Positions 22,541 through 35,000 of a DNA stretch of 64,000 nucleotides are shown here, in pieces. The stretch's first letter is position 1, and every line of letters starts with the position of its first letter. The notes under the pieces were generated by a model. That model did not search any database and was not told the DNA's origin. It saw only the letters and a list, made by a program, of their open reading frames with translations. The position numbers and the translations under genes are program-made. The stretch lies in NCBI GenBank assembly GCA_022578605.1, contig MU394119.1, positions 160,617-224,616 on the forward strand. Reading direction: 5' to 3'. This DNA is from Camillea tinctor (lineage: Eukaryota > Ascomycota > Sordariomycetes > Xylariales > Xylariaceae).

Positions 22541-23747
22541 ATGATTTCTCTCTCGGGTCTCACGGTAGAGATCGTCCAGATCATCCAGACCTTTGACCTA
22601 TCAAATATACAGGTTTTAGACCAAGTGCGACGTATTCTCTCCACGAAACTAGACACGAACAGTGGTAGCGAGATCGATGACGCCGAGAAGCCGGGGTTGG
22701 AGGTGGTTATACTTGCCATTGTCAACTTGCTGATCTTCTTGCCGGTATTCTTCTTTGTAAATAAACCCGATTGCGCGGGCAAAATATTTCACTAGCTCGT
22801 GAAATGAAGGGCTAATATTTGAGGACGGGATGGCTAGTTGAGCTACACGTTGAGCGAGCTCATACCCACGCTTGCCGCTGTTGAATGTGATCGCGATCAC
22901 GCCCCTGATGCTCCACCGGCATACCAGCATCTTTCTATAAAAGATGACGTAGGAGATGAGATTGAGGGAAATGAGACTAACATCGTCTGCCCCCGGCCTT
23001 TGGCCTCGAGCCTCCGGATTACGCTATATCGCCTGTATTCCATCAGCGGTTGTGTCTCGCTCGTCTGTGGCCTGCGGTACGCAATCTTCGTCAGCGTCGC
23101 CATGGCCGGCGTCAGCCTTGGCCTCTCGGCTTTTCCTCTTGTGCCCGTCACACTCGGTATCCTTGGCGCTTCGCTGATCTGCTCGCCCCTCAGCACCGCG
23201 TGGGTCCACGCAGTCATGTCGGAGCCAAGCTCCGGGCTGATCTGGCCTCGCTTCTCCAACCTGAAGACCACGTACCGGGCTACTACGCTCCCGACGCTAA
23301 CATATGCATCTACGGTGGTGACTGCGCATGGAGTGCCGCACGTGATTGTGCTCGGCGACAGCTTGAGCGGCAGTACATGCCGAGTACTAACTATCATCGC
23401 GCTCTTCTTGCTGCTTGATGTGCTCCTTGTGATCCCCTCACATATCGTGCTGACACGAGTACAGGCTTCACTTTTGCCCAATGAAAGCCATCGTGCCGTT
23501 TAAGCGGCCTCTGAGTGTAGATACAAGGGGATACCTATCCATGAGCGAGGTATGGAAATCAGTCCCGAGGGCTTCGTGGGTCCGCATATCCAAGCTCTAC
23601 GTGAGGGTCTTTGTTGCTTCCGTAGCCATTGAAGTGGTCATTTTCACGTTGATGCTCCTAGAAGTAGCTATACTTGTGTATCTAAAAAGATTAAAAAACA
23701 AGCTGTTTCCAAAGAGCGTACATTTCCTTAGTTCTTACCATGAGTAG
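22541..23747 (+). pseudogene. Fungal multi-pass membrane protein of unknown function, frameshifted near its 3' end
   Basis: Exon 1 22541-22756, intron 22757-22837 (GTAAAT, GGGCTAAT branch, TAG), exon 2 from 22838. The product has an N-terminal membrane segment (about 55-75), a PDAPPAYQHL cytosolic linker and several further membrane segments, with AWVHAVMSEPS in the middle; this layout resembles a large Pezizomycotina-specific membrane family often mislabelled as ubiquitin-conjugating enzyme. The first frame stops at 23501-23503 just after ASLLPNE. The expected continuation, AIVPFKRP then a MSEVWKSVPRASWVRISKLYVRVF block and a last membrane helix, lies in the next frame and ends at 23747. One base too many, most simply in the AAA at 23484-23486, explains both. 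It is either a real lesion or a homopolymer base error. The function is unknown. Confidence 0.68.
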
Positions 23748-26700
23748 TTGTCAAGTAGTTGGGCACCGTGACCCCTATCGTGAAATCAAGTAAACGATTC
23801 AGTACTCGCAAGAAACGACTAGTTGAGTTGATAGAATTTTCTTTTGGGAAGTGAACGACGTAGAGGACATAAGCAGCGGGCTCACTGGCCGTAGAGACTA
23901 GTTCAGTATCGCAATGGGCTAATGACTCGGTCAGCCGAAGGAGGCGAGGATACGCCGTAGCTGCTTGTTGCTGACCTACCTCTTACCTGTTTTCCTATCT
24001 CGGGAACTACCATCTGCCTTGGGACTACATATCTGGATCGGCAGCATCGCGATAAGCGCTTGGCTAGTATTATCTCACTCGAGGGAATTGTATAGTAGTG
24101 GTCAGAGCACACACATACACTCGCGCACATGCACATACCATCCTACAAGCATGTAGGTTTATGTGTATCCCCAGGAAACCAAATCGACGATATATCCCCG
24201 AAATCCTTCCCGCATCCCCCCGAAGCCATAACTCCCCCCCAAGGTCTCGGCACGATCTCCCCCACAGGCTTTCAAAACCCACTCCTAGCCTAAGTCAGGT
24301 AGTATTTATGTTTGAGAAAGGAAGATGATCTGATTAGTCTTACGCACATATCAGATAGCCCGTTCATTCCCGTCTGAGAAGAAGTCGACTTATCTCTTTC
24401 CCTTGCGCCGGGGAGCGGGGGCAAGCAACATAGCCCTATTTACATATCTCCGACTCTACCTAGATAGCCCGTTAGATTTTCAGATGCAGGCGCTCGGAAT
24501 GAGAAGGGGGTGGCGTATGTAGGTCCTGGCTATCATGTCAAAGGGTAAGGTTAATATGATACAATTCGTCGATAAATCCCTTGTGGCGTCCTACATAAGC
24601 CAATTTAATTGCTCGTACGTTATATGTTGCCCGTAATGTGTACCCGCATCAATGCTGCCCTGGACGCCTTCCCCTCTCTTCCTAGGTATCTACCTGGTTG
24701 TCCTATTTGCCCTGGCTACCTAGGTATCTATATGCCTGCCCAGTAGGTAGTTAGGCTGCTTGTCAGAGCTGCATGCATCAAGCTGTGCTCTGTGACATGC
24801 AATGCTCTTTAGGAGAGGTGGTTGAGAGGGAACAAGAGAAAGAGAGAGAGAGAGAATATTGCAGTTACAATTACAACTGCAACTCCTTATCCGGATAAAA
24901 CTCCCCTCAATGTTAACTATGTTGAGTCGTGATTGGCGGGTGGTAGCCCCTAGAAAGCCTGCCGAGCCCATTCGATGGGTCCTTCGGGATCGGGAGGCCG
25001 AGTCAGGGGGGGTGCCTACCTAGTCTCGGCACTCCTAGGTATGGGTAGAAAACCCCTGTGAATCCCCTGTGCACCCGTACATAATATCAAGGGGAGTAAC
25101 GTTAGCGACGTAGTAACCCACACCCGTCCCGTATTACGTTGTACGTGTATCGCAGTCCCAGCGTGGGGGCGCTTACTCAGATGAGCCCGTGATATAATAC
25201 ATAAGCATGTAAGTATGCATCCCTTGCGTAGTGTGTATATCTGCATGTGCGGTTTCCAAGAGTGAGTTCAAATGGTGTTGCGTATCCGGTGTGAGATTGG
25301 ATATAAGTGATAAGTTCAGAAGGCGAGATAGGGAGACGCGCGCCTGCACGTGGGAGTAGGTGTGGACGTGTACATGCGTTATCTGACTGTAAGGAAGATC
25401 CCTCAGAGGCTAAAGTCCCTGCTTAGAGATGATGACATTACCTCAGAGAACGAAGGAAATACACGACGCCTATCATTGATATGAGAGGGGATATATTGAG
25501 AGTGCATTGAAGATGAGGAGTTTGAAACTATCTATCTTATAATCGGTAGATAGTGAAAGGCTTAACACAGCTTACATGGTGGCCTCGATCGCCATCAAGT
25601 GTTATCTGGTGCTCTCTCTTGGTCCATTATCAACTGCCTCTCTGTACAGCTTTAATCCTAGCAAGGTAGACGTAATGGAAACAAAATGATACGAAGACTT
25701 ATATGTGACTGTATTATATTTATTGGTACCGCGGGTTTGGAATCTGACCACCTCCACTCTACGCCTCAACCTTCAACCTAAATTAGCCTATAGGCGATGG
25801 TATATATATGTGCCAAGACATGTCGTAATATTTGATATGTCACTGTAGTGACTTAAACTACGTATGTATGTATGATGTATTATTATTGTTAGTACCACGG
25901 TTTAGACAAACAGTTTCTAAAAGGTTTAACCCGGTGAGGTTATAAACATGCGTTCTGCTAGAGATGAGACTCGCCCGATAAGGGAATATCTTATATCATT
26001 ATTTCGGTATTCCAAAAAAAAAAATTGGTTCAACTTATTGCAGTACTGAGGACAATAAACTCCAAAATGAGACAAAATAGCAGTGATGGATATGTTGCTT
26101 ATCTTTTGGGCTTGTAGATTGAGTAACATAGGCAGTACCTACCTATGTAGGTGGAGAGTCGGTTGGGAACTATACAACATATTAGTCATCCTAGTTTCGA
26201 CTATATACCTACTTAACCTACTACATACATGGGTTAACATGGGAGGTACATTGATTTCCACTGATGATCAGCCAGTCAGTTGTTTCGATACTATGTACAT
26301 TGAAACAAAATATAGTAGCCCCGCATGTTAGTAACCAATACCTCAATCGATACCGCTACGCATATTCTACCGAACCCTCAATCACTATTTTCTTGATATA
26401 ATATCATCTAAAAAGGTTAGCGTGGGTATAGATGTATGAGGTTCATTCACCTTTTAATTTTTGTGTTACCTACAAAGGGCTGTGTTTCCACCGTTGGAAG
26501 TCATTCTCCTTTAAGCATCAGCTTTGCAATTATTATACACAAGGTCATGCGAATATGCGAACATAGCATGTTGACTTAAGTTTACGGTTTTTTTTTCGAT
26601 TTATAATAGAGCCTTGCCAACATACGAATCACACAAATAGTGCTTATTCAATCATTGGCAACGCACATGTACATAATTGAAGAACTTAATCCTTTTTGGT

Positions 26701-29700
26701 GCTCTGCTTATTTTGTCGACTTAGACAAATCCTTCGATTCTTACCGTGTGAGGGACAAAAGTCCCATATTGGGGCTAACGAACAACAGCTTCTACGGGGA
26801 AGGTCCGCAGCCGTTAAATTCTTATTCCGGTACTAACGTCGACTGATCCTATCACGGCGTGGAATGAAAATCCTTCAGGCTAATAATTTATGAGAGTGCG
26901 TCAGTCTCGTTTTATATGTATTCATAGTGCAGATGCTAGACTAACTACAGTTGCCCGCCCCATTAGAAATTAATTATGCATGAAGCTATCGCGGCTATCG
27001 AGATAAAAATCCCAGAAATGAACAGCTACTAGTACATTTTAATCTCGAATGGCCTTTTGGGAACCAGTAGCCATCGGAGCTTAGATGTACAAAGCTGCCA
27101 TGATCATTGAGGGATTTTCAGGATAGGAGCGGGACTTGAGCAGACGATCCAATTTCTTTTCCCGTGGTCATCATATCTAGTGAACTTTAACTGGAAGAAC
27201 TTGTGGCGCTAATATACGTTAGGAGACAGCCCATCCCTAATAGCGTCTAAGGCTTCCTGAATGTATATCTTAGTCATCATTGGTGTATTCGAGTGACTAC
27301 ATCGAGGGGAAATCCAGAGTTGAGAAGGGAATTTGGGTAGAATGATGCTGATTGTTACGCAACAATCCTTTCTTTCCAATGGCCATGTATGTAAGTCTTT
27401 CAAGTTAATACTGTGTTAGATCAACACTTCGGTATTCGATTATAACTTTCATACGATGGCTATTGTAGATATCATTGTGCATTTTCTTTTACGACTTGGA
27501 CAGATCGATCGTCGAAGGTGGCGGCGGCTGATGCCTTCAACTTGACATCAGTTTACCGCTTAAGCCCAATAAAAGAATGGGAGCTAGATTCTGTCTTAGA
27601 AAATGCGATCTTTAAGGTCTGGGAATGATCAGCGACATGTGATCGGCCGCCATCGGCCGCAATTCAGGCTCGAAATGCTGTTGATTGATCGTAAGTCAGC
27701 ATGCCATGTCAGCGGTCAGCCTTATCCTAGGTACTACTTTGCAAATCAAAATAATTATATGAGAAGGTAACTCACTGGCTCCCATATATGGAAATGATCA
27801 TAGGTTTTCATCACCAGTTTTATATACTTTGTAAACTTACGGGCATATATCTTTCTTTGGTCATGTGGTGTAACAAAAAGGGGGAAGATAGGGGAGTATG
27901 TTGTGGCACGACGAGGTGATGAGGCTTTATACATTTCGTGCACAGACGAATCGGAAATAGTATAGACAGTTCTAATATAACAGGTCGAATTTAACTCGCT
28001 AGCTTATAGAGGCAAGTTTAAGGTTATCTGACACTGCCTTTCCGGGGAATTATAAGACAAATGATGCACAGGGGCTCAGCATGTTAGGTACTTACGCCCC
28101 CCACTTACTGACCTAATCTTTATTCCCAAGTAGGAATCTTCTTAATCGGGATTTGGGTTTCATTTTAGTCGTTACATTTTGTTCTATGGAAGTAATACTG
28201 ACTGGACTGGTCAACTTTGTTGGATCACACTAAACTAGTCGTGATTATGTACGTCTCTAGGTTAGAAGAAGCATGCGGGATTACTTGTGTTGGATTAACT
28301 TGAATCTACGATAGAACCAAGAAAAAGAAAAAAACATAACGGGATGTGGGTACAGACGTATGCACATGGAAACAAGGCATTGTGGGCTAGTGGGAAACTT
28401 CTTGCGAGAGATAAACTGTGTTCCTTGCATTAAAGGTAGAGAGGGAGAGAGAGGGAGAAAGAGAAGTCAAGCTCGGTTAAGCTGGGTGCACAATGCAAGG
28501 AGATGGGGAGAAAGCCGTAACCCACCTAGCCGTACCTATGTAGCCTTAATTCGAGAACTTCTAGAAGTGGGCTAAGAATAAGTTGTAACAAAAAAAAGCA
28601 AAACTAAGTTAGTTTTAGGTAAGCTTTAGAATAACGCTTGACTTATAAGTTTGTAGTGTCTTATTGAATACTTCTGGAAAAGGCTACATGTAGCAGTAAC
28701 ACACGCAAGGTATGTAAGATTATATATAGTTTAGATTAATGATCGTCTTGGGGCATCTCACTAACTTGGTGATAATACATAACTATTTAATTTACCTCCG
28801 TATCATAAGCCGCATCCCCATATCCAATAGTGAGGGTCTTTTCGCTGCTGACCTAAGATGCGGGAAAGTATTGGAAGCAAATACGTAACCTTGATTCTAT
28901 TCACTGCTATCTGGGGCCCCTCAATATATTGATGGATGGGGGGGATGTTGGGGGAAATCTGACCTGCTTACCTACCTAGGTCCTATACACACAACAAATC
29001 GAGACTAAGCTTCAACGTCACTTCAGCCTTATCACGAACAATTGATACCTAGTACTATCTATATGGGCGGCAGTTCGTCTAGGTAGTTCGATTATCCGTC
29101 TTCGTTGTAACCCCAGCTACCAACATACCTAAACTACTGAAGAACGTATCATTAACCGTTGGCACTCCACGTTGTGCTGCTGTGGGGCTACGCATTGGGC
29201 TAACTCGAGAATATGTATTCCGTACGCATAACCCTCCATCAAGACCACTACATACAGCAAGCAGCAGGCAGGGGCTCAATGCTAGTGCTTCCGTTACATT
29301 TATGTAGGTGTTTTCTCGGATCCGAATTCGATATTTACATGGTTGTGGTTACCCAAAACTGAGCTTATATGCTTCATCCAACTTGGATAGATTGGCCGAC
29401 TCTTTAGCGAGTTGGGGCTATTGAACTAGACCTCTCAGCTCTGATGCCTGTAGTTTGGTGGTCAGGGACCGGAAGCTGAGGCCGTAGGATGCTCTTTCGT
29501 GTATTTCCTAACCTAGAATAATAGTATAGAAGAAGTACCCTAGTTAATAGGCTCACCAACGCCAATAGAAGAGAAACACGGCATTGGTCCCGGTGATCAG
29601 GACGAGTTTTGAATACGTATACTGATGCAGGTGGCGACTGAGGCCGTTAACAAAAAAGCCTGGATCCCTGCTCTCTGCTCTAGAATCTAGTGACTTGTCT

Positions 29701-31095
29701 CTGTCATGTCCACTTGGGCGGCGTAGGACTAACTAATGTCTTTTGTGTGTTGGGCAATCGAAGCGAATAGCCTGATCTTTTCTAGAAAGGTTTAAGTCGG
29801 TACCTCTTGCTCGGGATCCAGTATGGACACACAGCACGGCAAGGCCTCTATAGCGCAGAATACGACATACGACATATCAGCACATGATCTTGGAACCGAG
29901 TGGGTCTCAGGGCCAACCTACAGAATCCCAGGTCTATCTACAGTACAGTATGTATAGGTATACGTAGATGTAATAGGTAGGCAAGGTAAGTAACCTAACC
30001 TAAGTAAAAATCAATCTAAAGAGGGGGTTGCATGGAGTCTCTCTGGTCGAAGCAAGTAGGTCAGCCCTTGCCCAATAATCGATGTAGGGTTGGTTTCAGG
30101 GATTAGTACCAACAACATCGATAGTGCTGTATTCACGCAGCATGGAGACAGACCACAGACGCAGTGCTAGCTAGGCAGACCCAGAACCACTCCACGGGCT
30201 GAGTATAATACTCTATACCAAAACAACACAAGCCGGTAACCTACCACGCGGTCCGCACGAATATTCTTGCTCCAAATCCCCCACTAGGCTTATCTAAACG
30301 CATGAGAGTGGGGGATTAATGGGACCCTCCCGTTGACCGACCATTTCTGACCCAAGACAGCGTCTCTGGCCATGTTTGTTATGCATGTATTTACAAACTG
30401 CTACCACTGACACTTCGTTCCCATTGGAGAGGAATTATACTGCTTTATATAAACTGATAGCCAAAGTCTGGTACTATATGTATTTCGACAACGTGGTTTA
30501 TAGCATTCCTTGGCGTTAGGTCCAATCCTTGCCCTGCTTTGGGTGTACCGTTCAAAAGCCCCACGGTAGTCTCGGGCCGGCTTATTCCTGGAGTGTCGAG
30601 ACCGTGGCCGATGCTTCTATCTCCCGTCGTGGGATCCTGATAGGAATTTTACCACTTGCCTACCTAGTATTGCAGTTTTCCGTACCGATTAAAGTAGTTC
30701 GGTGAAAAGTGACCGACATATTCGGAGCGGTCTTACTGTGTAAGTGGTCTGTATATCTATGAAGTTGTGTAACAAGAACAATAACACCAGCAACACTAAA
30801 CAACAATAACAACCACCAACTCAAAAAGTATAAAAAAAATCAATTGAATCGAAAGACACAATGATATAAGTGGACAATTAGAATACAATTCCTTATTGGG
30901 CAATTCTTCTTAACCTAGTGCAGGGAGACCCCTGACAGAGTTAACCGATGGCATTACGTCAAAACACCGTCTATTACTGGGTTGCTTTGTAGTATGTTAA
31001 GCCAAAAAGTCTACGGGGTGATAATAGGAAAACCAGCCAATGACATAATTACTAGGTATAAAGCATCATGGTATAACCCACTATGCTCTAGTTTA

Positions 31096-31150
31096 AACTG
31101 GCCTACCTATTCCTACTTGTACTAACACAGTAGGAATAGGCAGGCCGGTT
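31096..31150. repeat. Long hairpin: 21-nt arms, 13-nt loop
   Basis: Arms 31096-31116 and 31130-31150 pair at 19 positions plus one G-T and one mismatch; the loop is 31117-31129. The arms contain CCTATTCCTAC and GTAGGAATAGG. It lies about 900 bases upstream of the PKS start. It may be a MITE-like remnant, a cruciform or a structured RNA. Confidence 0.85.
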
Positions 31151-31775
31151 ACAACAACGAGTGGCGTTCTCTCTAGTATATACACTACATAATTACATGC
31201 ACATATATATTAACTTGAAATATTTATTATTTATTTGGTCTCCTGTCCCGAGCCTTTACCCGATCCAGCTAGGTAATGTATAAACGGTTTTTTAGTAAAA
31301 ATTGCCCTTGTCGAATGCCTGCATATACTACCTACTAAAAACTTACCCATCACACGTAGGTACTTGGTATGCAACTACAACTAGAGTAGGTTGTTGCGGC
31401 TCCACCTATTTACGTATACACTAGAACGAGGGTTTGATTCCTACCCCCCTGACTACCTTTACCCTTCAGCAACCACACGCACACACACATACACATACAC
31501 CTAAATGCGCAATAGTGTAGTCTCGTTGTAAGCTGCAGGTTGATATGCATGTGGTGGGTATACCGTAGCACTTACTGGACGTAATACTTCCCTGTCTGAA
31601 CCCATATACCGGAATAACGAGACCGGCATGATCTCCCTCGCCCATGTATTTGGAAATACTGAAAGCGTTCTCGGCCTCACGATGTACGTGCTCGTTCGGC
31701 TTATCTTGCAGTTTAGCAACTTCCAACCGTCAGACGGTCAGAAAATGGCGGGGAGAAGCAGAGCCCTACTTTGGG

Positions 31776-31782
31776 TATAAAT
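31776..31782 (+). promoter_or_regulatory. Possible TATA box of the PKS
   Basis: TATAAAT 263 bases upstream of the PKS ATG, the best TATA match in the region just before the gene. Position alone supports it. Confidence 0.35.
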
Positions 31783-32044
31783 CGCCAAGGGGACCCTCTT
31801 GAGAACAGACCAGAATGTGGACCTGTTTCTCTCGTGGTCTTTAGATTTACTTGACAGGGGAGCTTCTTCGTCCTAGCACCACTTAAAGAGCTAGCCACTC
31901 CCAATTGCTTCAACACGCCAGAGCACCACGGAGCGCTCGAATCGAAGTCTTTTTTCCCACCGCCTTCCAATTTAAAGAGAAACCTGCCTTTCTAAAACTT
32001 CACTTCCTCTATACCTCTCCTCAAGGGCAGGAACCATAATCATC

Positions 32045-35000
32045 ATGGCGAACTTCTCACACCAAGACATCGATGCCATCCTCGCTAAGGATGGCGCGAT
32101 GCCCATCGCTATCGTGGGAATATCTGGCAGGTTTCCAGGGGACGCGTCGACTCCCGACAGACTCTGGAATATGATCTCCCAGGGAAGAAGCGCATACTCC
32201 GACGTCCCCAAGGAGAGGTACAACATAGATGGATTTGTGCACCCTAGTGGAGAGCACCAGGGCACAACAACTGCCCGGGGCGGTCACTTTATACAATCAG
32301 ACGTCGGACTCTTCGATGCCCCCTTTTTCAGAATCTCCGCTCAGGAGGCTCACGCCATGGACCCCCAGCAGAGACTGGCTCTTGAACTTTCCTACGAGGC
32401 CCTAGAATCAGGCAAGTCTGAAGAAAAAAAAGGCAAAACCCAATTATATGGGAAATCTCACTAACGGTTGATTTTTATTTTTATAGCTGGTCTGAGAATG
32501 CAAGACATTGCTAAGACCTCCATGGGTTGTTATATGGCTACCTGCGTCAGAGACTACGCAGCAATCCGTGCCATTGACCCAGATGACTACCCGTGAGTGT
32601 TATTCTGTGGCATAGCAATATCACAGCTAACACGATCTATAGTCGTTACGAAGCAAACGGATCTATGGGAACTGCTATGATTTCCAACAGAATTTCTTGG
32701 TATTTTGACATTCGAGGACCAAGTTTGACTTTGGACACAGCTTGTTCATCATCACTTGTAGCCCTCCACCTGGCGGTGCAAAGCATTCGCACCGGGGAGT
32801 CTAATATGGTATGTATACATCTTTGTACCGTTGTGGGGACAAAATACTTATATCTCTCCCCAATTAGGCACTCGTGGGCGCTACAAATTTGATTCTTATG
32901 CCACACACATCCAACCATCTGAGTACATTACAATTTTTGAGTCCAACAGGAAAATCCATGGCATTTGATCACAGAGCCAACGGCTAGTAAGTGCTATAAT
33001 TCGCAGATCGATCTTTTTACGTAATCCAATTAGAGATTACTGACTAGTGCAAAACATAGCTCTCGTGGTGAGGGTGTCTCTTTTATCGTCGTTAAGTCCT
33101 TAGCCGATGCTCTCAAGGATGGCGATGTGATTCGTGCCGTGGTCCGGGGTACATCGGTGACGCAGGACGGACGAACCCCTGGTTAGCTCAACACTTTCAC
33201 CTACCGACAAACCTGGATTTTAGACTAATAAACTGATAATAGGTATCAACTTACCTTCTTCTGAGGCCCAGGAAGATCTGATCAGAGCGGCCTATGTTAA
33301 TGCCGGCTTTGGCCCCGAGAAGACGGGTTACTTCGAGGCTCATGGCCCTGGTATGTTCCACCGCCTATGTTAGGCACTTTTCAAACAATTGCTAACAGCA
33401 TTTCCAATAGGCACGCCTGCTGGTGACCCCTTGGAAACTGCTGCTATTGCCAAGGTCTTCGGATCCCACCATTCCCCTGAGGATCCTCTCTACATCGGTT
33501 CAGTAAAGTCAAATATTGGCCACTTGGAGGCGGGCGCTGGTCTTGCAGGTCTTACCAAGGCTCTATTTGCCCTCGAGAAGGGCCAGATTCCTCCAAACAT
33601 CTGGTTTGAGAAACCAAACCCTAAGATTCTGTTGAAGGAATGGAATCTCGCAGTAAGCATCCCCTTTAAACACAAGGCATAAGCCGCAGCCCGTATTAAC
33701 ACAGCATACTCTCAAGGTTCCAACCCAACTTATTCCATGGCCCACGGATGGCTTACGCAGAGCAAGTATCAACTCTTTCGGCTATGGTGGTACCAACGCT
33801 CACTGCATCCTGGACGATGCATACCACTACCTGAGCAGCCGTGGCCTTGTAGGCAGGCATAATACCGCCACCGTGGTGCCGCGTCTCGTTCAACAGCCGG
33901 CTGACGGGCTCAAATCGCCTGCCAGCGAGTCATCATCGGCTTCCGAGGCAGGAGTCCCCGACTCTGAGGTTGCTAGTTTACATGACAGCAAGACATCTGT
34001 CTCTGAGAACTCTGACTTGGGTGAAACAGCATCTATTCCTACACCCCAACTGCTTGTGTGGTCCTCTCATGAGCAGAGCGGTATTGCCAGGATGGCAGCC
34101 AGCTTACAAACTTACCTCAAGGAGACTGACATCCTCCCATCGAAGGAACCAGCCCTTTTGAAGCGATTGGCTTATACTCTCTCCGATCGTCGTAGCAAGC
34201 TGCCGTGGTCATCCTTCGTGGTGGCATCGAGCTTGGGAGAAGCCGTCAAAGAACTAGAGACCCCAAGCAAGCCCCTTCGGCCCGCTCAGGATCTCTGCAC
34301 CATCTTTGTGTTCACTGGTCAGGGCGCCCAATGGTTTGGCATGGGTCGTGAGCTCCTGGCCTACCGGACCTACAGGACTCGCATGGAGGAAGCTACCGCT
34401 CACCTCAAGTCGATTGGCTGCGAATGGGACCTCCTTGAGGAACTGAACGCCTCTCAGCAAGACTCTCGCGTCAATGAGCCCCAGATCAGTCAGCCGGCTT
34501 GCACGGCTGTCCAAGTCGCTCTCGTTGACCTCCTCCGAGAATGGGGCGTGACACCCTCAATCACTCTCGGTCACTCTAGTGGTGAGATTGGCGCAGCATA
34601 TGCCAAGGGTGCCCTTTCACGGGAGGCTGCATGGACAGTAGCTTACCACCGAGGATGCCTGTCTTCCAGCCTACAGATCACCGGATCTATGCTTGCTGTC
34701 GCGCTAGGCGAAGAGGATGTTCAGAAGTACATTGACCAGGTCACAGTTGAGCCTAAGCCGGTAGTAGCCTGCATCAACAGCCCACAGAGTGTGACCTTAT
34801 CCGGAAGTGTTGAGGGCATTGATGAAGTCCTCAAGATTATTGGTAGCTCGGCCTGGGCGAGAAAGCTCCTCGTAAAGACACCCTACCACAGCCCTTTTAT
34901 GAGGGCACTTGCTGAGCCTTACTATGAGTCTATGAATGGCATCACTGGAGACTCGGCTACTTCCACCCGCATGTTTTCATCCGTCACTGGTAAGGAAATC

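Larger units (their letters stand above)
23748..32044. other. 8.3-kb gene-poor region upstream of the PKS
   Basis: No coding region I can support: all open frames are under about 90 codons, lack family motifs and have unlikely composition. It is AT-rich with CA/GA tracts (24107-24131, 24836-24855, 31475-31500), many TAGG/CCTA words, a short GC-richer patch with two ATCGGCCGC copies (about 27642-27660), and a strong hairpin (31096-31150). It could be decayed repeat DNA, a regulatory desert, or hold non-coding RNA genes that I cannot recognise. Confidence 0.55.

Noticed and set aside
22897..23481. Long antisense open frame (194 codons) opposite the membrane-protein gene
   Set aside because: It mirrors a coding exon in another frame, has no family motif, and the sense strand reads as a membrane protein with a recognisable layout.
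24859..24882. Small perfect hairpin (8-bp arms, 8-nt loop) next to a GA tract
   Set aside because: An 8-bp arm pair of this kind is expected by chance in 64 kb, and nothing nearby supports a function.
31425..31450. GGTTTGATTCC resembling a tRNA B box
   Set aside because: No matching A box or cloverleaf stems nearby, and the key C of GGTTCGA is missing.
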